NCBI GenBank assembly: GCA_907165065.1
Contig: OU015528.1
Coordinates: 76,923,474 to 76,987,473 of the forward strand
Source: Caprimulgus europaeus
Lineage: Eukaryota > Chordata > Aves > Caprimulgiformes > Caprimulgidae
Direction: 5' to 3'
Length of the DNA: 64,000 nucleotides
The notes under the pieces were generated by a model, which searched no databases, was not told where the DNA came from, and saw only the letters and a list, made by a program, of their open reading frames with translations. The position numbers and the translations under genes are program-made. This document shows, in pieces, positions 14,150 through 25,339 of this stretch (positions are counted from its first letter, which is position 1; each line of letters opens with the position of its first letter).

Positions 14150-14475
14150 ACGAGTTCTTTGTGGACTTTTATTTTGTTTGGGGTTTTTTTGGCATCAAGT
14201 CTTTCATTGCAGCTGCCCACTTCTCTCGTCTCAGGACAGACACTGCTGTCACTAGATCAATTACCAGCATTCATTTTGTCTCGCGCTGTGACCCAATGGA
14301 CTCCTTGTTCTCCTTCTGTTGACAGCTGGAAAAGGCTCCAGCCAAACTGGCCGCTAGCTACTGACCCTTCCACAGACAACCTTATTAGGGTAATTGCAAG
14401 GCTGGAAGCAGCCGAGACTGGGGCCCAATTACACCTGTCCTTGTCCAATTCAGCCAGGGCTTAAATTACTTGGAT
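14150..14475. promoter_or_regulatory. Candidate conserved non-coding element or enhancer
   Basis: Between two AT-rich stretches lies a roughly 300-bp block of mixed composition that keeps CpGs (ctctcgtctc near 14226, tctcgcgctg near 14280, ggccgctagc near 14350, cagccgagac near 14411). It is dense in homeodomain-type cores: gatcaattacc near 14257, gggtaattgcaag near 14389, cccaattacacctgtc near 14424, and ttaaattactt near 14461. The open frames crossing it (plus and minus strand) look incidental. Clusters of TAATTG and ATTA cores in a gene desert are typical of developmental enhancers, but base content alone does not prove constraint. Confidence 0.33.
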
Positions 14476-15059
14476 GGGTGAAGGATGGTAGTATGCTCAG
14501 GTGAACAAAAGCTCTCCCTCTATTCTTATGCCTTTCAGAGACAGACATTCTTAATTATGCTTGTCATTGGGACATAATAAGGCTGATTTCTTTAAACGGC
14601 ATCTTTCTTCAGCGGGGAAACTGATGCGTTGTCTTACTGAACACCACCGTGGAGCAGCCCATGTATGTAGAGCAAGGTAGACGTAGAAGCAGCTTTTGGG
14701 GTTTTCCTCTTCAAGTGGTTATAATCTAGTCTGGAATAGAGAGAAGTCAGTGCTTAGTGTCCATTATGTGCTCTTATGCATACCAATAGTTAATGACAAT
14801 GATGGTAAAAGCACGAAGAAGAGTTTCATATTGTTTTCTCATTACAATAGTCAAGCTCTGAGTCCATTACATTAATTTTGTTTGGAGGAGATTGTCATTC
14901 AAAGGGTTGAAATGAACTATCATGTTGATTTATGGACAAAGGACTTAAAACCAATGAGACTAAAAGTTGGTCTTATATACTTTAATGTCTTAATGAAGGA
15001 CTTCATTTCCCAGAGTTAGGAGCGAGCACTGTCATACCTGGGAAATGTAATTTTCTCAG

Positions 15060-15850
15060 CACTTTTAAAAAGCACTCCTGTTTTTAAACATTTAACTACA
15101 GATTTATTAATCTACATCTGAAGTTCTCACACTTAGCTTTCTTGGGAAATTACTGAGCTGCAGATGGATGCATATCTGTATTAACATATTTATCTTTCTA
15201 ACAAAAAATTGTTTTCTGTATTTAATGTGACAACAAATTACAGAATTGTACACATGGCATAAATACACCTAGTTTTTCTACTTATTATGCAATGCTGAGA
15301 GATTATTTGTTTGGTTTCATTGTACTTTGCAGAGCTGGTTAAATGAATTGTAAAAATAAAATCATTAAAATAGGAAACACAATGCATTTTTTTTAGAAGA
15401 TAGCATATATATATCCTTTTGATAAATTAAGAGATGTTCTAACTTCTGCTTTGCATTTTACTTGGATTTTTTAATCAATATTTTTGTAGGACATTTATTG
15501 ATAATTTACTTACTTAAAGTCATTTTTTATTCCATACAAAATCAGGTTTCAAGAAAAAAGTACAAAACAATCACTAAAAGAAAGCTGTTTACCACTCCTG
15601 ATAAAAATAATGAAAAATATTTAAATTAAAAATATGTGTAGTGATGTTTTTTACTAATATATTTCTTTGTTTTATAAAATCATTTTTCAATTAAAAAAAA
15701 AAAGCCTAAATTTTTGCCCCCTTTTTTTTTTTTTTGTTCCTTTTTCTTTTAATTTTCACAAACATGCAATTGCCTGGTCACACAAATTTCAAATTCATTT
15801 GACATTACTGAAAAATTATTATTAACAAGGAAAATTATTACAAATAGTTA
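15060..15850. other. Very AT-rich block
   Basis: The sequence is strikingly AT-rich for nearly 800 bases, with many A and T runs (for example 15691-15704 and 15721-15736), several ATATAT strings and few G or C. No gene is present. Such blocks can act as matrix attachment regions or simply reflect mutational bias; the sequence does not decide between these. It ends just before the GGATA microsatellite. Confidence 0.6.
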
Positions 15851-15965
15851 ATTTTGATGATTCCAAATTTCCAGCTTGCCATTTCTAAAAGGTTTTGATT
15901 GTCTGCTAGAGATAAAGTACAGACTAGTATCATACTTTGAAGAGTTCCTTACTGAGTGGGAAGTA

Positions 15966-16055
15966 GGACAGGATAGGATAGGATAGGATAGGATAGGATA
16001 GGATAGGATAGGATAGGATAGGATAGGATAGGATAGGATAGGATAGGATAGGACA
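15966..16055. repeat. (GGATA)n pentanucleotide microsatellite
   Basis: Sixteen uninterrupted GGATA units occupy 15971-16050. Both ends are capped by the same variant unit, GGACA (15966-15970 and 16051-16055). The array is free of internal errors, which suggests recent expansion. On the minus strand it reads as a repeating LSYPI-type peptide within a 91-codon frame; that frame is an artefact of the repeat. Confidence 0.97.
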
Positions 16056-17601
16056 GAACACAATAGTCCTAATCTGGATTTTGGATAATTAATGTAACTA
16101 AAATGACCATCTGGGGCCAGCAAAATTTATAAGTGATTCTACGAGACTTTGTGTATAATTCTGCACTGATGCTACTGTCATCAGGACTAAATAGTGTGAA
16201 TATAAATCTGTGGAACACTGTTTCACATTGCAACCACTTCTTGATGAAATGAGTGATTACTTAGGTGGAAAAATTATACATTCACTCTCCTAGATCAGAC
16301 CTCTGTTAGTAACCCTTTCTCTCATTGGCATCACTTTGTGTGTAAAGACTGTGTCAAAAGCAGTAGCGTAAGATCTACATTTTACATACAAATAAGACAA
16401 AAAATATCATTTCAGAAGGAAAAATCCTAGCAGTTACAAGAGCAAACCAGTAAGTTTTATCTCATTTCCAGCAGTCTGATTCTGTGCTGGGTTGCATCAC
16501 AGAGTGTTGGGATTTCTTCCAGTTTAGTCACAGCATTCCTCTGCCTTCTGTTGGATCAGATCTGGCCTTTAGTATTAATAAGTGCTATTTTCCATGACAT
16601 TGTGTGTTTTGCCTTGTGAAAATCAGTTATGAAACCATTTTGCTTTACTAATCCAAACAAGAACCTTATTTAAAACTCTCAGGTTGGAATCTATCTGCCT
16701 TAAAAAAACACACGTGAAAGGAAGGGATAGTCTAAGTTATGGCTTTAAATTAGATGAAAACAATTTCCACTTGCTATCACAAGATTTGTAGTTCATCAAT
16801 TTTGCATCGACAGAATAAGTTGAAATTAATCCTACCCAATGGAATTAAAACAATAAATATAATAAAACCAAACTTCTATTACTGGAAGCAAGGTATGAGC
16901 TTTCAGGTTCTTCCTGAGCTCAAGAACTCACCTACATGAAATCAGTTTCAGCATCAAGTTTCAGCAATGGCAGTGTGTATTGCCTGCTTCATTAGGCAAT
17001 TTTGCTTGGCAAAAAGTGCCAGTTCCATAGGGGAGTGGGGGGAAATCTGAAAAAGCTATTATAAAAGCACCTATTTTTAAGATTAAAAATATAGCCTCAT
17101 AAGGAACGACAGAATATTAATGATAACGGTTTTTCACTTCATCCAAGGGCTTGAATATACTTTATAAACACTATTTAAATGTCACTGATGTTTTGGTCAA
17201 TCCATTATGAACCACAGCAGACATTTCCATACTCTGAGATTTTCTAGTTTTAGTCTTTCTTTTTGTGATACCCAACACACATAGTGAGCAACAGGAGCTC
17301 TGTACACAGAATGATAAAAGTACAGGGAGTAGAAGAGAAATACACTTTATGAATGACACATTTACCAAAGTGGTGAGTTGGGACATAAAGATTTTGCTTC
17401 TGCTCATTTCTAGGATGAAGACAGTGAGATTTTGATTTTTCCTTTTTCCCCTTTATCTTCAAAATTATCTAGACTTTTCCTTTACAACCCTGGCATGTGG
17501 TCCAGATCCTCTAAGTCTTTTTCATGAACAGATTACACCATCCATTGCAAGAATCATCATTCAAGATGCAGGGCATGCAACAAAAAGTTGCAATTCTGGA
17601 T

Positions 17602-17632
17602 CTCCATATCACTGCTGTGGAGTGATATGGAG
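17602..17632. repeat. Perfect 12-bp inverted repeat (hairpin)
   Basis: The arm ctccatatcact (17602-17613) is followed by the 7-base loop gctgtgg and the exact reverse complement agtgatatggag (17621-17632). No T-run or other terminator-like feature follows, and the flanks show no transposon body. It could be a replication-related palindromic duplication or the tip of a decayed element. Confidence 0.9.
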
Positions 17633-18005
17633 TTTATTGTGCACTTTATGCAATATAGAACATAGGTTAGGGAAAAAAGCAAGGAAATGCCCATCTGAGA
17701 ATTACTTACAAATTAGGGTATGTGCTAAAAATCTGAGAATTTGTTCCAAAGCAAGCAGAGATGGTCCTGAACATGAATTTTTAATCCTGCAGGTAAATGG
17801 CCTAGAGTGAGAAGGGGTGGGGGGGAAAGGCTTTTTGAAATTATGACTCCTAATTCAGTTCATGCTTTTACCAGTAATGTGATACACATTGTCTCTCAAG
17901 TCTTTGATGCACCTATCAGTGAAGCGTGGAGCCACCCTATACACAGATGGGAATTACAGTATCTGGGACAGATCAAGAGCAAATTTTGCCATGTTATAGT
18001 GTGTG

Positions 18006-18042
18006 TTTCAATTTGCACTGGCATAACTGAGATCAAAATCAG
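18006..18042 (+). repeat. Short ancient amniote repeat motif, tentative
   Basis: The phrase tttcaatttgcactggcata followed by actgagatcaaaatcag resembles the 'tttacaccagtgtaactgag' plus 'atcagaatctgg' phrase I recall as recurrent in turtle, crocodile and bird non-coding DNA. Only about 37 bases match. I treat it as a likely fossil of an unidentified interspersed repeat, and chance similarity is possible. Confidence 0.28.
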
Positions 18043-19324
18043 TCATGTGAGTATGGAAGTGAACACAACTCTGCTTCCCATTTGAAACAGCTTTCTCAAG
18101 TGGGATTAAGGGATTAGGTTTTGTGGTTGTCTTCCAGAACAAATGTCATGGGGTGGTTTTACTACAGAAATACCTGGTGTTTCTTCACTGCAAAATAAAG
18201 TCTGCTGGCAACATGAATCCAAAACCATTGAGATAGGGGCTCAGCACAGCTGCAACAGTATAACCCCAAAGTCACATGAGCTATGACTCTCCTGTAGCAG
18301 TCAATTAAAATTAGATGGTGAGCTTGTGAAATTCCTCTCTCTCCACACTGTCCAAGACTGCTGCTCCTCAGCAGAACAGTCTGAAGTAGAATATGAACAA
18401 CTGCAGTTCACATGTCAATGTTATGACACACAGTTTGAGTTTATTTTAATATACCAGACTGATTAACCAGTTTTTATTTTGGTTTCCATTGGTTAAAAAA
18501 GTGTACTAATTCTGGAGCTGCTTCACAAAATATTTCATCATCTTGCTGGTAAGTCAATAAAATGGAGGGGGTATGAAGGCAATACTGACCTCAGTTATAC
18601 AGTTTCAAACAGCTGCCATGTGTGGGTGTGAACCATATCTTCGTTACAGTCCATGGAGCCTGACCTCAGTGCCAGCAAGAAAAACAAACACAGAAGACAT
18701 GTTTGAGCATCTTTCCATTTACAAGAATTCTTGAAAAGCCAGTAGCAACAGGAGTTGCAGGTCAATTTATTTAGGGTGAGTTGGAGGTCCTAAGATAATT
18801 TTTAATGTAAAATCTCCACTCACCTTTAGTAGGTAATTTCCTATTGCATGGGCAGCAATGTGATTAAATTTGGTCTAGCATGGTGTCCTTTCACCTAGAA
18901 AAGTCCTTCTGTCTCTTTTCATGTGACTATTTGTTGCTGGGGACAATTGCACTTTCCTGTTTTGATTTGAAGAGTTGAATGCTAAAAATCATCAAAATCA
19001 CAGTAGCAAGCTGAAAAAGTTTTTATCTGAGGTCAACAATACCCTCCAAGAAGTACTTCTGCTTCAAATTTTACTTCAAAAGCCTTAAAGTAACATCACA
19101 TATTTGGTCATAAGGGCTACCTCTTCCAAGATTAATCATACTCACAAATCATAGCAACCCTCCACAGCTCTATTCTTTGGTGCCCACATGACAATTTTCT
19201 CTTCTCAGTTTGCCAAAAAATTGCCAGTATTCTCATGGAATGAGAAAAGTGACCTGAGTACCTTTCCCCAGAAGACCAAAGGCGAGGAAAATTTGCATTA
19301 CTATCAGAAACTCTGGTTCCTGTT

Positions 19325-19376
19325 AAAAACAAACAAACAAACAAACAAAAACACCCAAAAAAAACAAAACCAAACA
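19325..19376. repeat. (CAAA)n / A-C-rich simple repeat
   Basis: Five or more CAAA units are followed by imperfect A/C-rich sequence. It lies about 100 bp from the 3' end of a minus-strand CR1 copy, but between them is unique sequence, so I do not join the two. Confidence 0.8.
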
Positions 19377-19477
19377 GGAATCCAGAAGCCCAGCTGTGGA
19401 GTCAATTGTCAGATAACAAACAGAGCTGGCTGCAATATGGGAGGTGTCTCTGTTCTCCTTTTGTGTATATAAACTCT

Positions 19478-19618
19478 TCATAGACTCATGGAATAGTTTG
19501 GGTTGGAAGGGACATTTAAAGTTCATCAAGTCCAATCCCTCTGCAGTGAGCAGAGACACCTTCAACTAGATGAGATTTCTCAGAGCACTGTCCAAACTGA
19601 ACTTCAAACCTGAATGCC
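19478..19618 (-). mobile_element. CR1 LINE 3' end fragment (minus strand)
   Basis: The plus strand reads tcatagactcatggaatagt, then ttgggttggaagggacattt, then gttcatcaagtccaatccct, then a tgagcagagacaccttcaac block and a ctcagagcactgtccaaact block. This is the reverse complement of the conserved 3' untranslated end of avian CR1 elements, with the element's extreme 3' end at 19478. Only about 140 bp remain, which is the usual result of CR1 5' truncation. It is too short to code for anything, and divergence is modest. Confidence 0.93.
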
Positions 19619-21666
19619 AAATCTGGTGACTAGAGCACTTTGAGTCCTAGTAATCAGCCAGCTATATTTCTTAGGAGCCACTGTTATGCCAGTTTTTAAG
19701 TCATCGTCAGCATGATCATGGGGAGAGATATACTGGACCATGCATAAGGAGATGGCTTTTTCAGCACTGCAGTTTCCTCTAAACATTGTGAGATCCCATG
19801 GTGAGCTTGCTCCCTTCCCTAATATCAATGATATCAACATTATATTGTGTGTGGACATGTTCTTGTGTTGGGTGTCATGTTCCCTGTGGCCAGCTGGAGG
19901 TTAAACTGTAGCTTTACAATCTCCTCTGCTCTTAAATAAGCCACTGTAACTACCTCTGGAATTAGCTGTGTGCAGACACCTAGTCTTGGTCTCATTTGCT
20001 ACCCAAACAGCTTTTTCTCTTCTCTGTAAGCAATAGACGTCAGCTGAAGGGAACAGTCTATCATCCAGATCCACTGGTCACCAACAGGACCACAAAGTCC
20101 TGAAGGACTCTGCCATCCTCCTGACAAAACAACACATCAGCTTCTTGTACAGAGATAATAAGGTTCCCCATTCACATTCCCCTTTCCTTGAGAGGGGACC
20201 GGTGGCTCTCTGTAGGCTACAGGTAGGAAAGCAAAACAAGGATGACTCATTCCCATACACTATTCTAACAAAAACAAATAAATTAAAAGTACCTTGGTGG
20301 TGTAATATGATTATCATTGTTCACAGGAGGAATTTGTGGCTCAATTCAAGGATGGCTTGGTTATGTCACAAAGAGAGAGCAGCAACGCGGAGCTGAAGGC
20401 AGTAATATTCTCTTCTGTGCTGTCCATCCATAAAGCCCAGGTAGAGATTGTTAATCAACTGTGACTTGGAGAGAAACACTGTCTCCTTGGAGCTAAGCAT
20501 GGCATGTTTTTCAGTGATTCTTCTCAGGTTTGATCTGAAGGCACATATGAATTACTCTTGATGTTCCACTGCCACAACATGCAATGGTTCCCAGAGGATG
20601 GGAATTCTGTTTTTTTCTGGCATTATCTTTGCTGCACTGGAAATGCAAGTTAGCAGCATGTGATCTGAACCATCCTGGCAGTATATCACCAAGTCATGAA
20701 CCAGAGAGAGAGAAGCAAAAAGAGAGAGGGAGCATGTTTCTGGGTCCTGTCCCTGTATTCAGAAAGAATCATGCATCAAAAGGACATGATAAGTGTGTTT
20801 ATGTCCCAGGTAATACTTTGAAGAACATAAGAAAATGGAGATTCTCATTATGCATTTCCCCTGCAAAAAGACATAATTATTATTGCAGAGGTAATTGAAA
20901 TAAAAATCTAGTCATTTTGTAGTAATATAAAATTAACAAAGTTCTCATTCTCTTGCTGAAAAGTTAGGGGTTTTCCTTGAAGACCCACTAGCACAATTCT
21001 TTTCTTTTTATTATTATTATTTATTTTTTTTACATATCTGCTGCATCAGTGAGAGTTTGGTTTAGGCCCTGGGGATGTCCTAGCAAGGTGGATTGTCCAA
21101 TGGCATTTCTGTGCTGTTGCTTAATAATCCATAGGAAGAGGTGACTATCCCTCTGATAAATAAACATTATCTCATCCTCATACAGTGCCTGTCTCCCTCT
21201 GCAGCCCTTGAGGGTGACAGATTTGCAAGCCCATGCCACTGAAAGTGAGATTCACTAAGGTGTTTCCATCTGATTTCTCACCACTATGGGATTTGTCTTG
21301 CACTTGTTTACATCCTCAGATTGCATCTCCCAGGGGCTTGTGGGGACATCATGATGCTTAAACTGCGCCTGGAAGAAAACTCACAAAATGAGCCTCATTG
21401 GAAGTTGGATGCTGAACTGCACATCCCTCCCCTCTTTTATAGCCTGGCAATCTCATTGCTCTGCATGACCTGACATTCAAAGTTCACAAGATTTGTGGTA
21501 AATGCACATGGTAATTTTTCACTCTCCTTGAGTGCTGTTACATTCTTGACTCTTTGTATGTCTCACTACAGCAAAAAAGTGTTTAGATGATTTGTATAGG
21601 CCTGACTCTACACATTGGACAGGGTAACTGTGGGTTGAAGATGGTTTGAAATGCACTTTGAGGATT

Positions 21667-21738
21667 AAAAAAAAAAACAACAAAAAAACCCCCCACCAAA
21701 CAAACACCACCCTTTCCCCCCTCCAAAAAAAACCCCCT
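21667..21738. repeat. A/C-rich low-complexity tract
   Basis: Runs of A and C alternate (ten A, CAACAA, seven A, six C, and so on to AACCCCCTT). The minus strand is T/G-rich and encodes the phenylalanine, tryptophan and valine-rich part of a spurious frame. Confidence 0.8.
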
Positions 21739-22217
21739 TGTCTACTGCAAATGCTGAGAAAGTGCTGTAACATCACAGCTACCTAATTTCATTTCCATGA
21801 AAGAAAAAATAACAACATGACAAGAAGCTTCCAAGAGTCTTTTGAGGAAAAAGAAAATAGCAGAAGTGATATTAAACACATATAAATCAGAGTTATAATT
21901 ACGGCTTGGAAACCTGTCAGATAAATTTTATAGTGAAGCTTTATGAGACTTCTCCTTTAGGCAATGTTGAGACCATGATACTCTCTTTATAACCCTTCTC
22001 TAGGCTGCTTCATGGTTTTGCTTGTGACAGTCATATGAGGTTGATATAATTCTCTCTGTCTCCTAATTAGCACCTTTCCATTATCCAACACACTGCACAG
22101 ATCATTTCATTTGTTGTAGCATGTAGTATGTGACAGTTACTAGTAATTTAAAAAATTATGATGTCACCAACAACATATTCCTCTTTGCAGTTATTACCCC
22201 CAACAATGGTGGAAAGG

Positions 22218-22244
22218 TGGGGGGGAGGCAGGGGGGCGGGGGGG
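22218..22244 (+). repeat. G-rich tract with quadruplex potential
   Basis: G runs of seven, two, six and seven are separated by A, CA and C. The long runs can each be split into two GGG blocks with a single-base loop, which meets the usual pattern for an intramolecular G-quadruplex on the plus strand. Confidence 0.75.
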
Positions 22245-23384
22245 AAGAAAACCATGTCCATGCAAAGACAGATTTCACAACCATAGCAAACCCACAAATT
22301 TTAGGTTCTTTAAGGACCACCCAATTAATTCACTTGGAGCTTCACAGTAAATCTTTTTAATAACACAATATGATTAAGTTATTCCCTGATTTTTCATCTC
22401 CAAAGATTTACAAAAAGTTACTCAGAGACACCTGTGTGGAAAAAAACCATAATACAATCCATCATGGTTTGATGTTTGCCCATAGGCAATTCTCTTCAGC
22501 TGAACTAATGGCATTGTGTCAGGTGAGAGTCGTATCTTCACACCACAGAACTATTTTGCCTTTGGGAACACAAGGATTTTTTTAATTTTTTTTTTTAAAG
22601 ATTATTCCTAGTTGTTACCTTTGTAGCAATATATTTATGCAACAGGTGATACTCTGAAGATGAGAAGTGATTCCACTGGAAAACCACATTATGTTTAAGG
22701 AATCTCTCTCTGTTGTTGCAGTGGTGTTCTCTTCCAGATGGATAATACTTAGTATTTGCAGATAGGACCTTTCTTCCAATGACCTTCAGAGACACTGCAA
22801 GTTCTCGCAAAATAAACTTCAGAGTATTTCATAATATATCAAAGAAGCATGTGAAAACTGTGATCACACTTTTCTCTTGATCATTCAGTAGATTTCCCTC
22901 TGTTTCAGGATGCTGAGTTTAAGATAAAGAGAAAAACACTGCAGTGGTATCCCAGGCCCTTCTCCAGGTATTTCTCCTAATTCTCCTCCACAACACCTTG
23001 TTTCTGGACTTTAATGGCATAGTAATATTTTACCATCATCTGTCTTGGGTATGCGTTAAACCATGATAAACCAAGCTACCTCACTTGCAAGAGAATAGCT
23101 CTGTGTTGTTCTATAATCTCCAAAGATCCAGATAAATTTTGCCAGAATGTTAGAGTACACCAAGAAACTACAGAGCAGCCCTCTATTAGCAGGTTTTTTT
23201 TTTCCCTTGCATAGTTTTTGGCCATTACTAAAGATCTAAAACACTTAGCTGAGTTGGACTTTACTGGCAGCTGCGTATCTTTAGCCTTTTCATTCAGGTA
23301 ATAGCTGATTTTTCTTTTATCCACCAAAATATTTAATGGTTAAAGCTTTTTGTCCCTACCTCAACCTTTGTCAAGCACAGAATT

Positions 23385-23411
23385 AAAAAAAAAAAAAAAA
23401 AGAAAAAAAGA
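23385..23411. repeat. Poly-A tract
   Basis: Sixteen or more A followed by gaaaaaaaga. No retroposed body could be recognised on its 5' side. Confidence 0.8.
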
Positions 23412-24136
23412 GGAGTGAAAAGAAAGTGTAAAAAGAAAGTTATTTTCAAGAATAAAACTAAAACCAAGTCATGCCAAATTACAGTGGATGGATAGGTGAT
23501 GTCAGTCTGCTCTGGCCTCCATGAGGAGCACAGACTAATGCAAATACCTGGCTGCATATGGGTGAGAAACATTTGTGTTTCTTTGCTTACTGGACCAAAT
23601 GTCCAGCAAAACAGCACCTAAATAAATGCTGGAAATTCATCAGCACTCAAAGGTAGAATTGGAACCAGCTAATGGCAAAGCTACGGCTTAAAAAAAAGCT
23701 GTCGGCAACTATGGTTACAGTTTAATTGCAAGCATATACATGCATGCATTTTCACACCTGGATTGTCTCCCCACCCTTTCTGGGGACTAGCCCTAAACAT
23801 CTCACTGACGCACATACGAGAAGAAAACAAGTTGGTTTGCAATCTGTCCTAACGGAGAAAGACTCTAGGCAAAGCACTGAGATCTGGCAGACCTACAAGA
23901 AGAAAATACACAAGTAGGGATTAGCCACATTGATTTTGGCCTCCACAGCTCTCTCTCTTTTATTGAAAGAAACAGCAAAATCATTAAAACTGGTGAGGTA
24001 GGAGTGGGGGAAAAAAAAATAGAGTCTGTTTGGGTCTAATACTAAACAAGGACCAGAAGGTTTTATGAAGAATATGAAGAATAAAGAGATGTTATTTGAC
24101 GGTTTTGGTGGTTTAATCAAAACTTAAATTGACTCC

Positions 24137-24176
24137 TTTTTTCTTTTTTTTTTCTTTCTTTTTTTTTTTTTTTCTT
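24137..24176. repeat. Poly-T tract with C interruptions
   Basis: About 40 bases of T with scattered C. If a retroposed sequence were present on the minus strand, this would be its tail, but the adjacent coding-like relic (24472-24807) reads on the plus strand, so the two are probably unrelated. Confidence 0.75.
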
Positions 24177-24471
24177 GCTATATAAACTTCAGAACTTCAT
24201 TGGGTTAATTAGAGGTTGTTTCCTCCAACCTCATCCTGCAGTTCTACTCATCTTGGCAAAAAAGCCTTTGTACCTGGGCTTCATTAAACCCTAGAAAAAA
24301 GGATGTTGCAGTGGGACCTATACCCAAATTCTGCAGAAAAGAAAGCAAATCTGATATTTTATACCCAGCAGAGACCTCTGTGAATATCTAGACTGTCATT
24401 CAGGAAACTGCAGAACATCACCTCATGCTTCATACTCTCATGCAGTGGACTGAATGCCCTGACACTGACAG

Positions 24472-24807
24472 ATCTGTTCTCCCCATTCATATGGCTACAG
24501 CTTTTTCTTTATTCCCTTTCACCAACTATACAAGTGCCACTACTCATTCCCACCTCATACCTACATTGACTCTAATCCTTGATCTCCCATCCTAGAAGAC
24601 AATAATGACTTTGACTCTGTCCCAAAAGGCATGACAACCCCCATCACTGCTTCTGAGCAGAGCACCAAGTCCTGCGACACCAGCCCTGACATGATCTCTC
24701 CCACCATGAGTCAAGATTTTGAGGATTTATCCCAAGACCAGTACAATTTACCAGCTGTCAACTGACAGAGTCTCACCGATGAAGACATGACCAACGACCT
24801 GGACTAA
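24472..24807 (+). pseudogene. Coding-like relic, possible pseudogene of unknown protein
   Basis: In one plus-strand frame about 110 codons show a strong coding signature: third positions are overwhelmingly C or T, and the peptide is rich in Asp, Ser, Thr, Pro and Gln, as in the disordered C-terminus of a regulatory protein. The best part is 24583-24762 and includes DFDSVPKGMTTPITASEQ and SPDMISPTMSQDFEDLSQDQ. The frame is interrupted by TGA at 24580 and TGA at 24763, and ends TDEDMTNDLD at TAA 24805-24807. No initiator Met is obvious. I do not recognise the protein. Two in-frame stops argue against a working gene. No adjacent poly-A tail, intron footprint or target duplication is clear; an A-run at 25299 is 490 bp downstream and lacks a nearby AATAAA. 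Chance is possible because the block is short. Confidence 0.33.
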
Positions 24808-25298
24808 GCGTGTGGGTCCTGCACCACAACTCATCCCCAGAGAACTTTTTAACTTGTACTTATATTCGTGTGTTTGACTGCAGATGTCAGCTCTGAGAGA
24901 GAGCTAGAAATTTTGGGGACTGCCCTGTATTCTGTAAAGGCAAGGTAGAGTGATAAGGGACACCCACACTGCAGTATCCTCAGCCCTCAAGCCACTGGTG
25001 GCTTTGGTGCCAGATCTGTGACCCCCTGAAAACACCTGTGGTTTAAAGAGAGATATCTAAAGCTCATTTCTTCTGCACAATAGATGCAGTTGTAGATTAT
25101 ATTATTGTTTTTCTATATCACTCTTACAATTGCCGTGAACAGATTAAGAAATTAACAAACTAACAGGCAAATTAACAAAACTAGAAGATGAGTGCTTTTG
25201 TTATATAACATTTCCTTAGTAATACAGCACCCTCTTCCCACTATGGCAGCTTTCTGTGCGAGCCCGTTTCTGATCTTGAACATCTGCTCCTCTGTCTG

Positions 25299-25339
25299 AA
25301 AAAAAAAAAAAAAAATGGGGAGTGGGGGGGAGGAGTGGG
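25299..25339. repeat. Poly-A tract followed by G-rich tract
   Basis: Seventeen A, then tgggg, agt, a run of seven or more G, and aggagtggg. The G part could form a quadruplex on the plus strand. It is simple sequence without an identifiable element attached. Confidence 0.78.

Larger units (their letters stand above)
16056..19324. other. Non-coding unique sequence
   Basis: No gene is seen. It contains the perfect hairpin at 17602-17632 and a short ancient-repeat-like motif near 18006-18042. Reading frames are short and lack family resemblance. Confidence 0.55.
19619..24136. other. Non-coding unique sequence with simple repeats
   Basis: No gene is seen. Simple tracts lie at 21667-21738 (A/C-rich), 22218-22244 (G-rich) and 23385-23411 (poly-A). 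The 20584-20898 plus-strand frame of 104 codons has no recognisable domain, and its codon use looks random. Confidence 0.55.

Noticed and set aside
15966..16055. CRISPR array
   Set aside because: A uniform pentanucleotide array without spacers; the sequence is eukaryotic.
15848..16123. Minus-strand frame with a repeating LSYPI peptide
   Set aside because: The repeat is the GGATA microsatellite in translation; no gene evidence.
17602..17632. Intrinsic terminator or microRNA hairpin
   Set aside because: The stem is only 12 bp and is not followed by a T-run; a microRNA precursor needs a longer stem.
24137..25315. A processed pseudogene spanning from the poly-T at 24137 to the poly-A at 25299
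   Set aside because: The coding-like part is short, the poly-T lies on the wrong side for a plus-strand insertion, and no AATAAA precedes the distant A-run; I kept only the 24472-24807 coding-like part.
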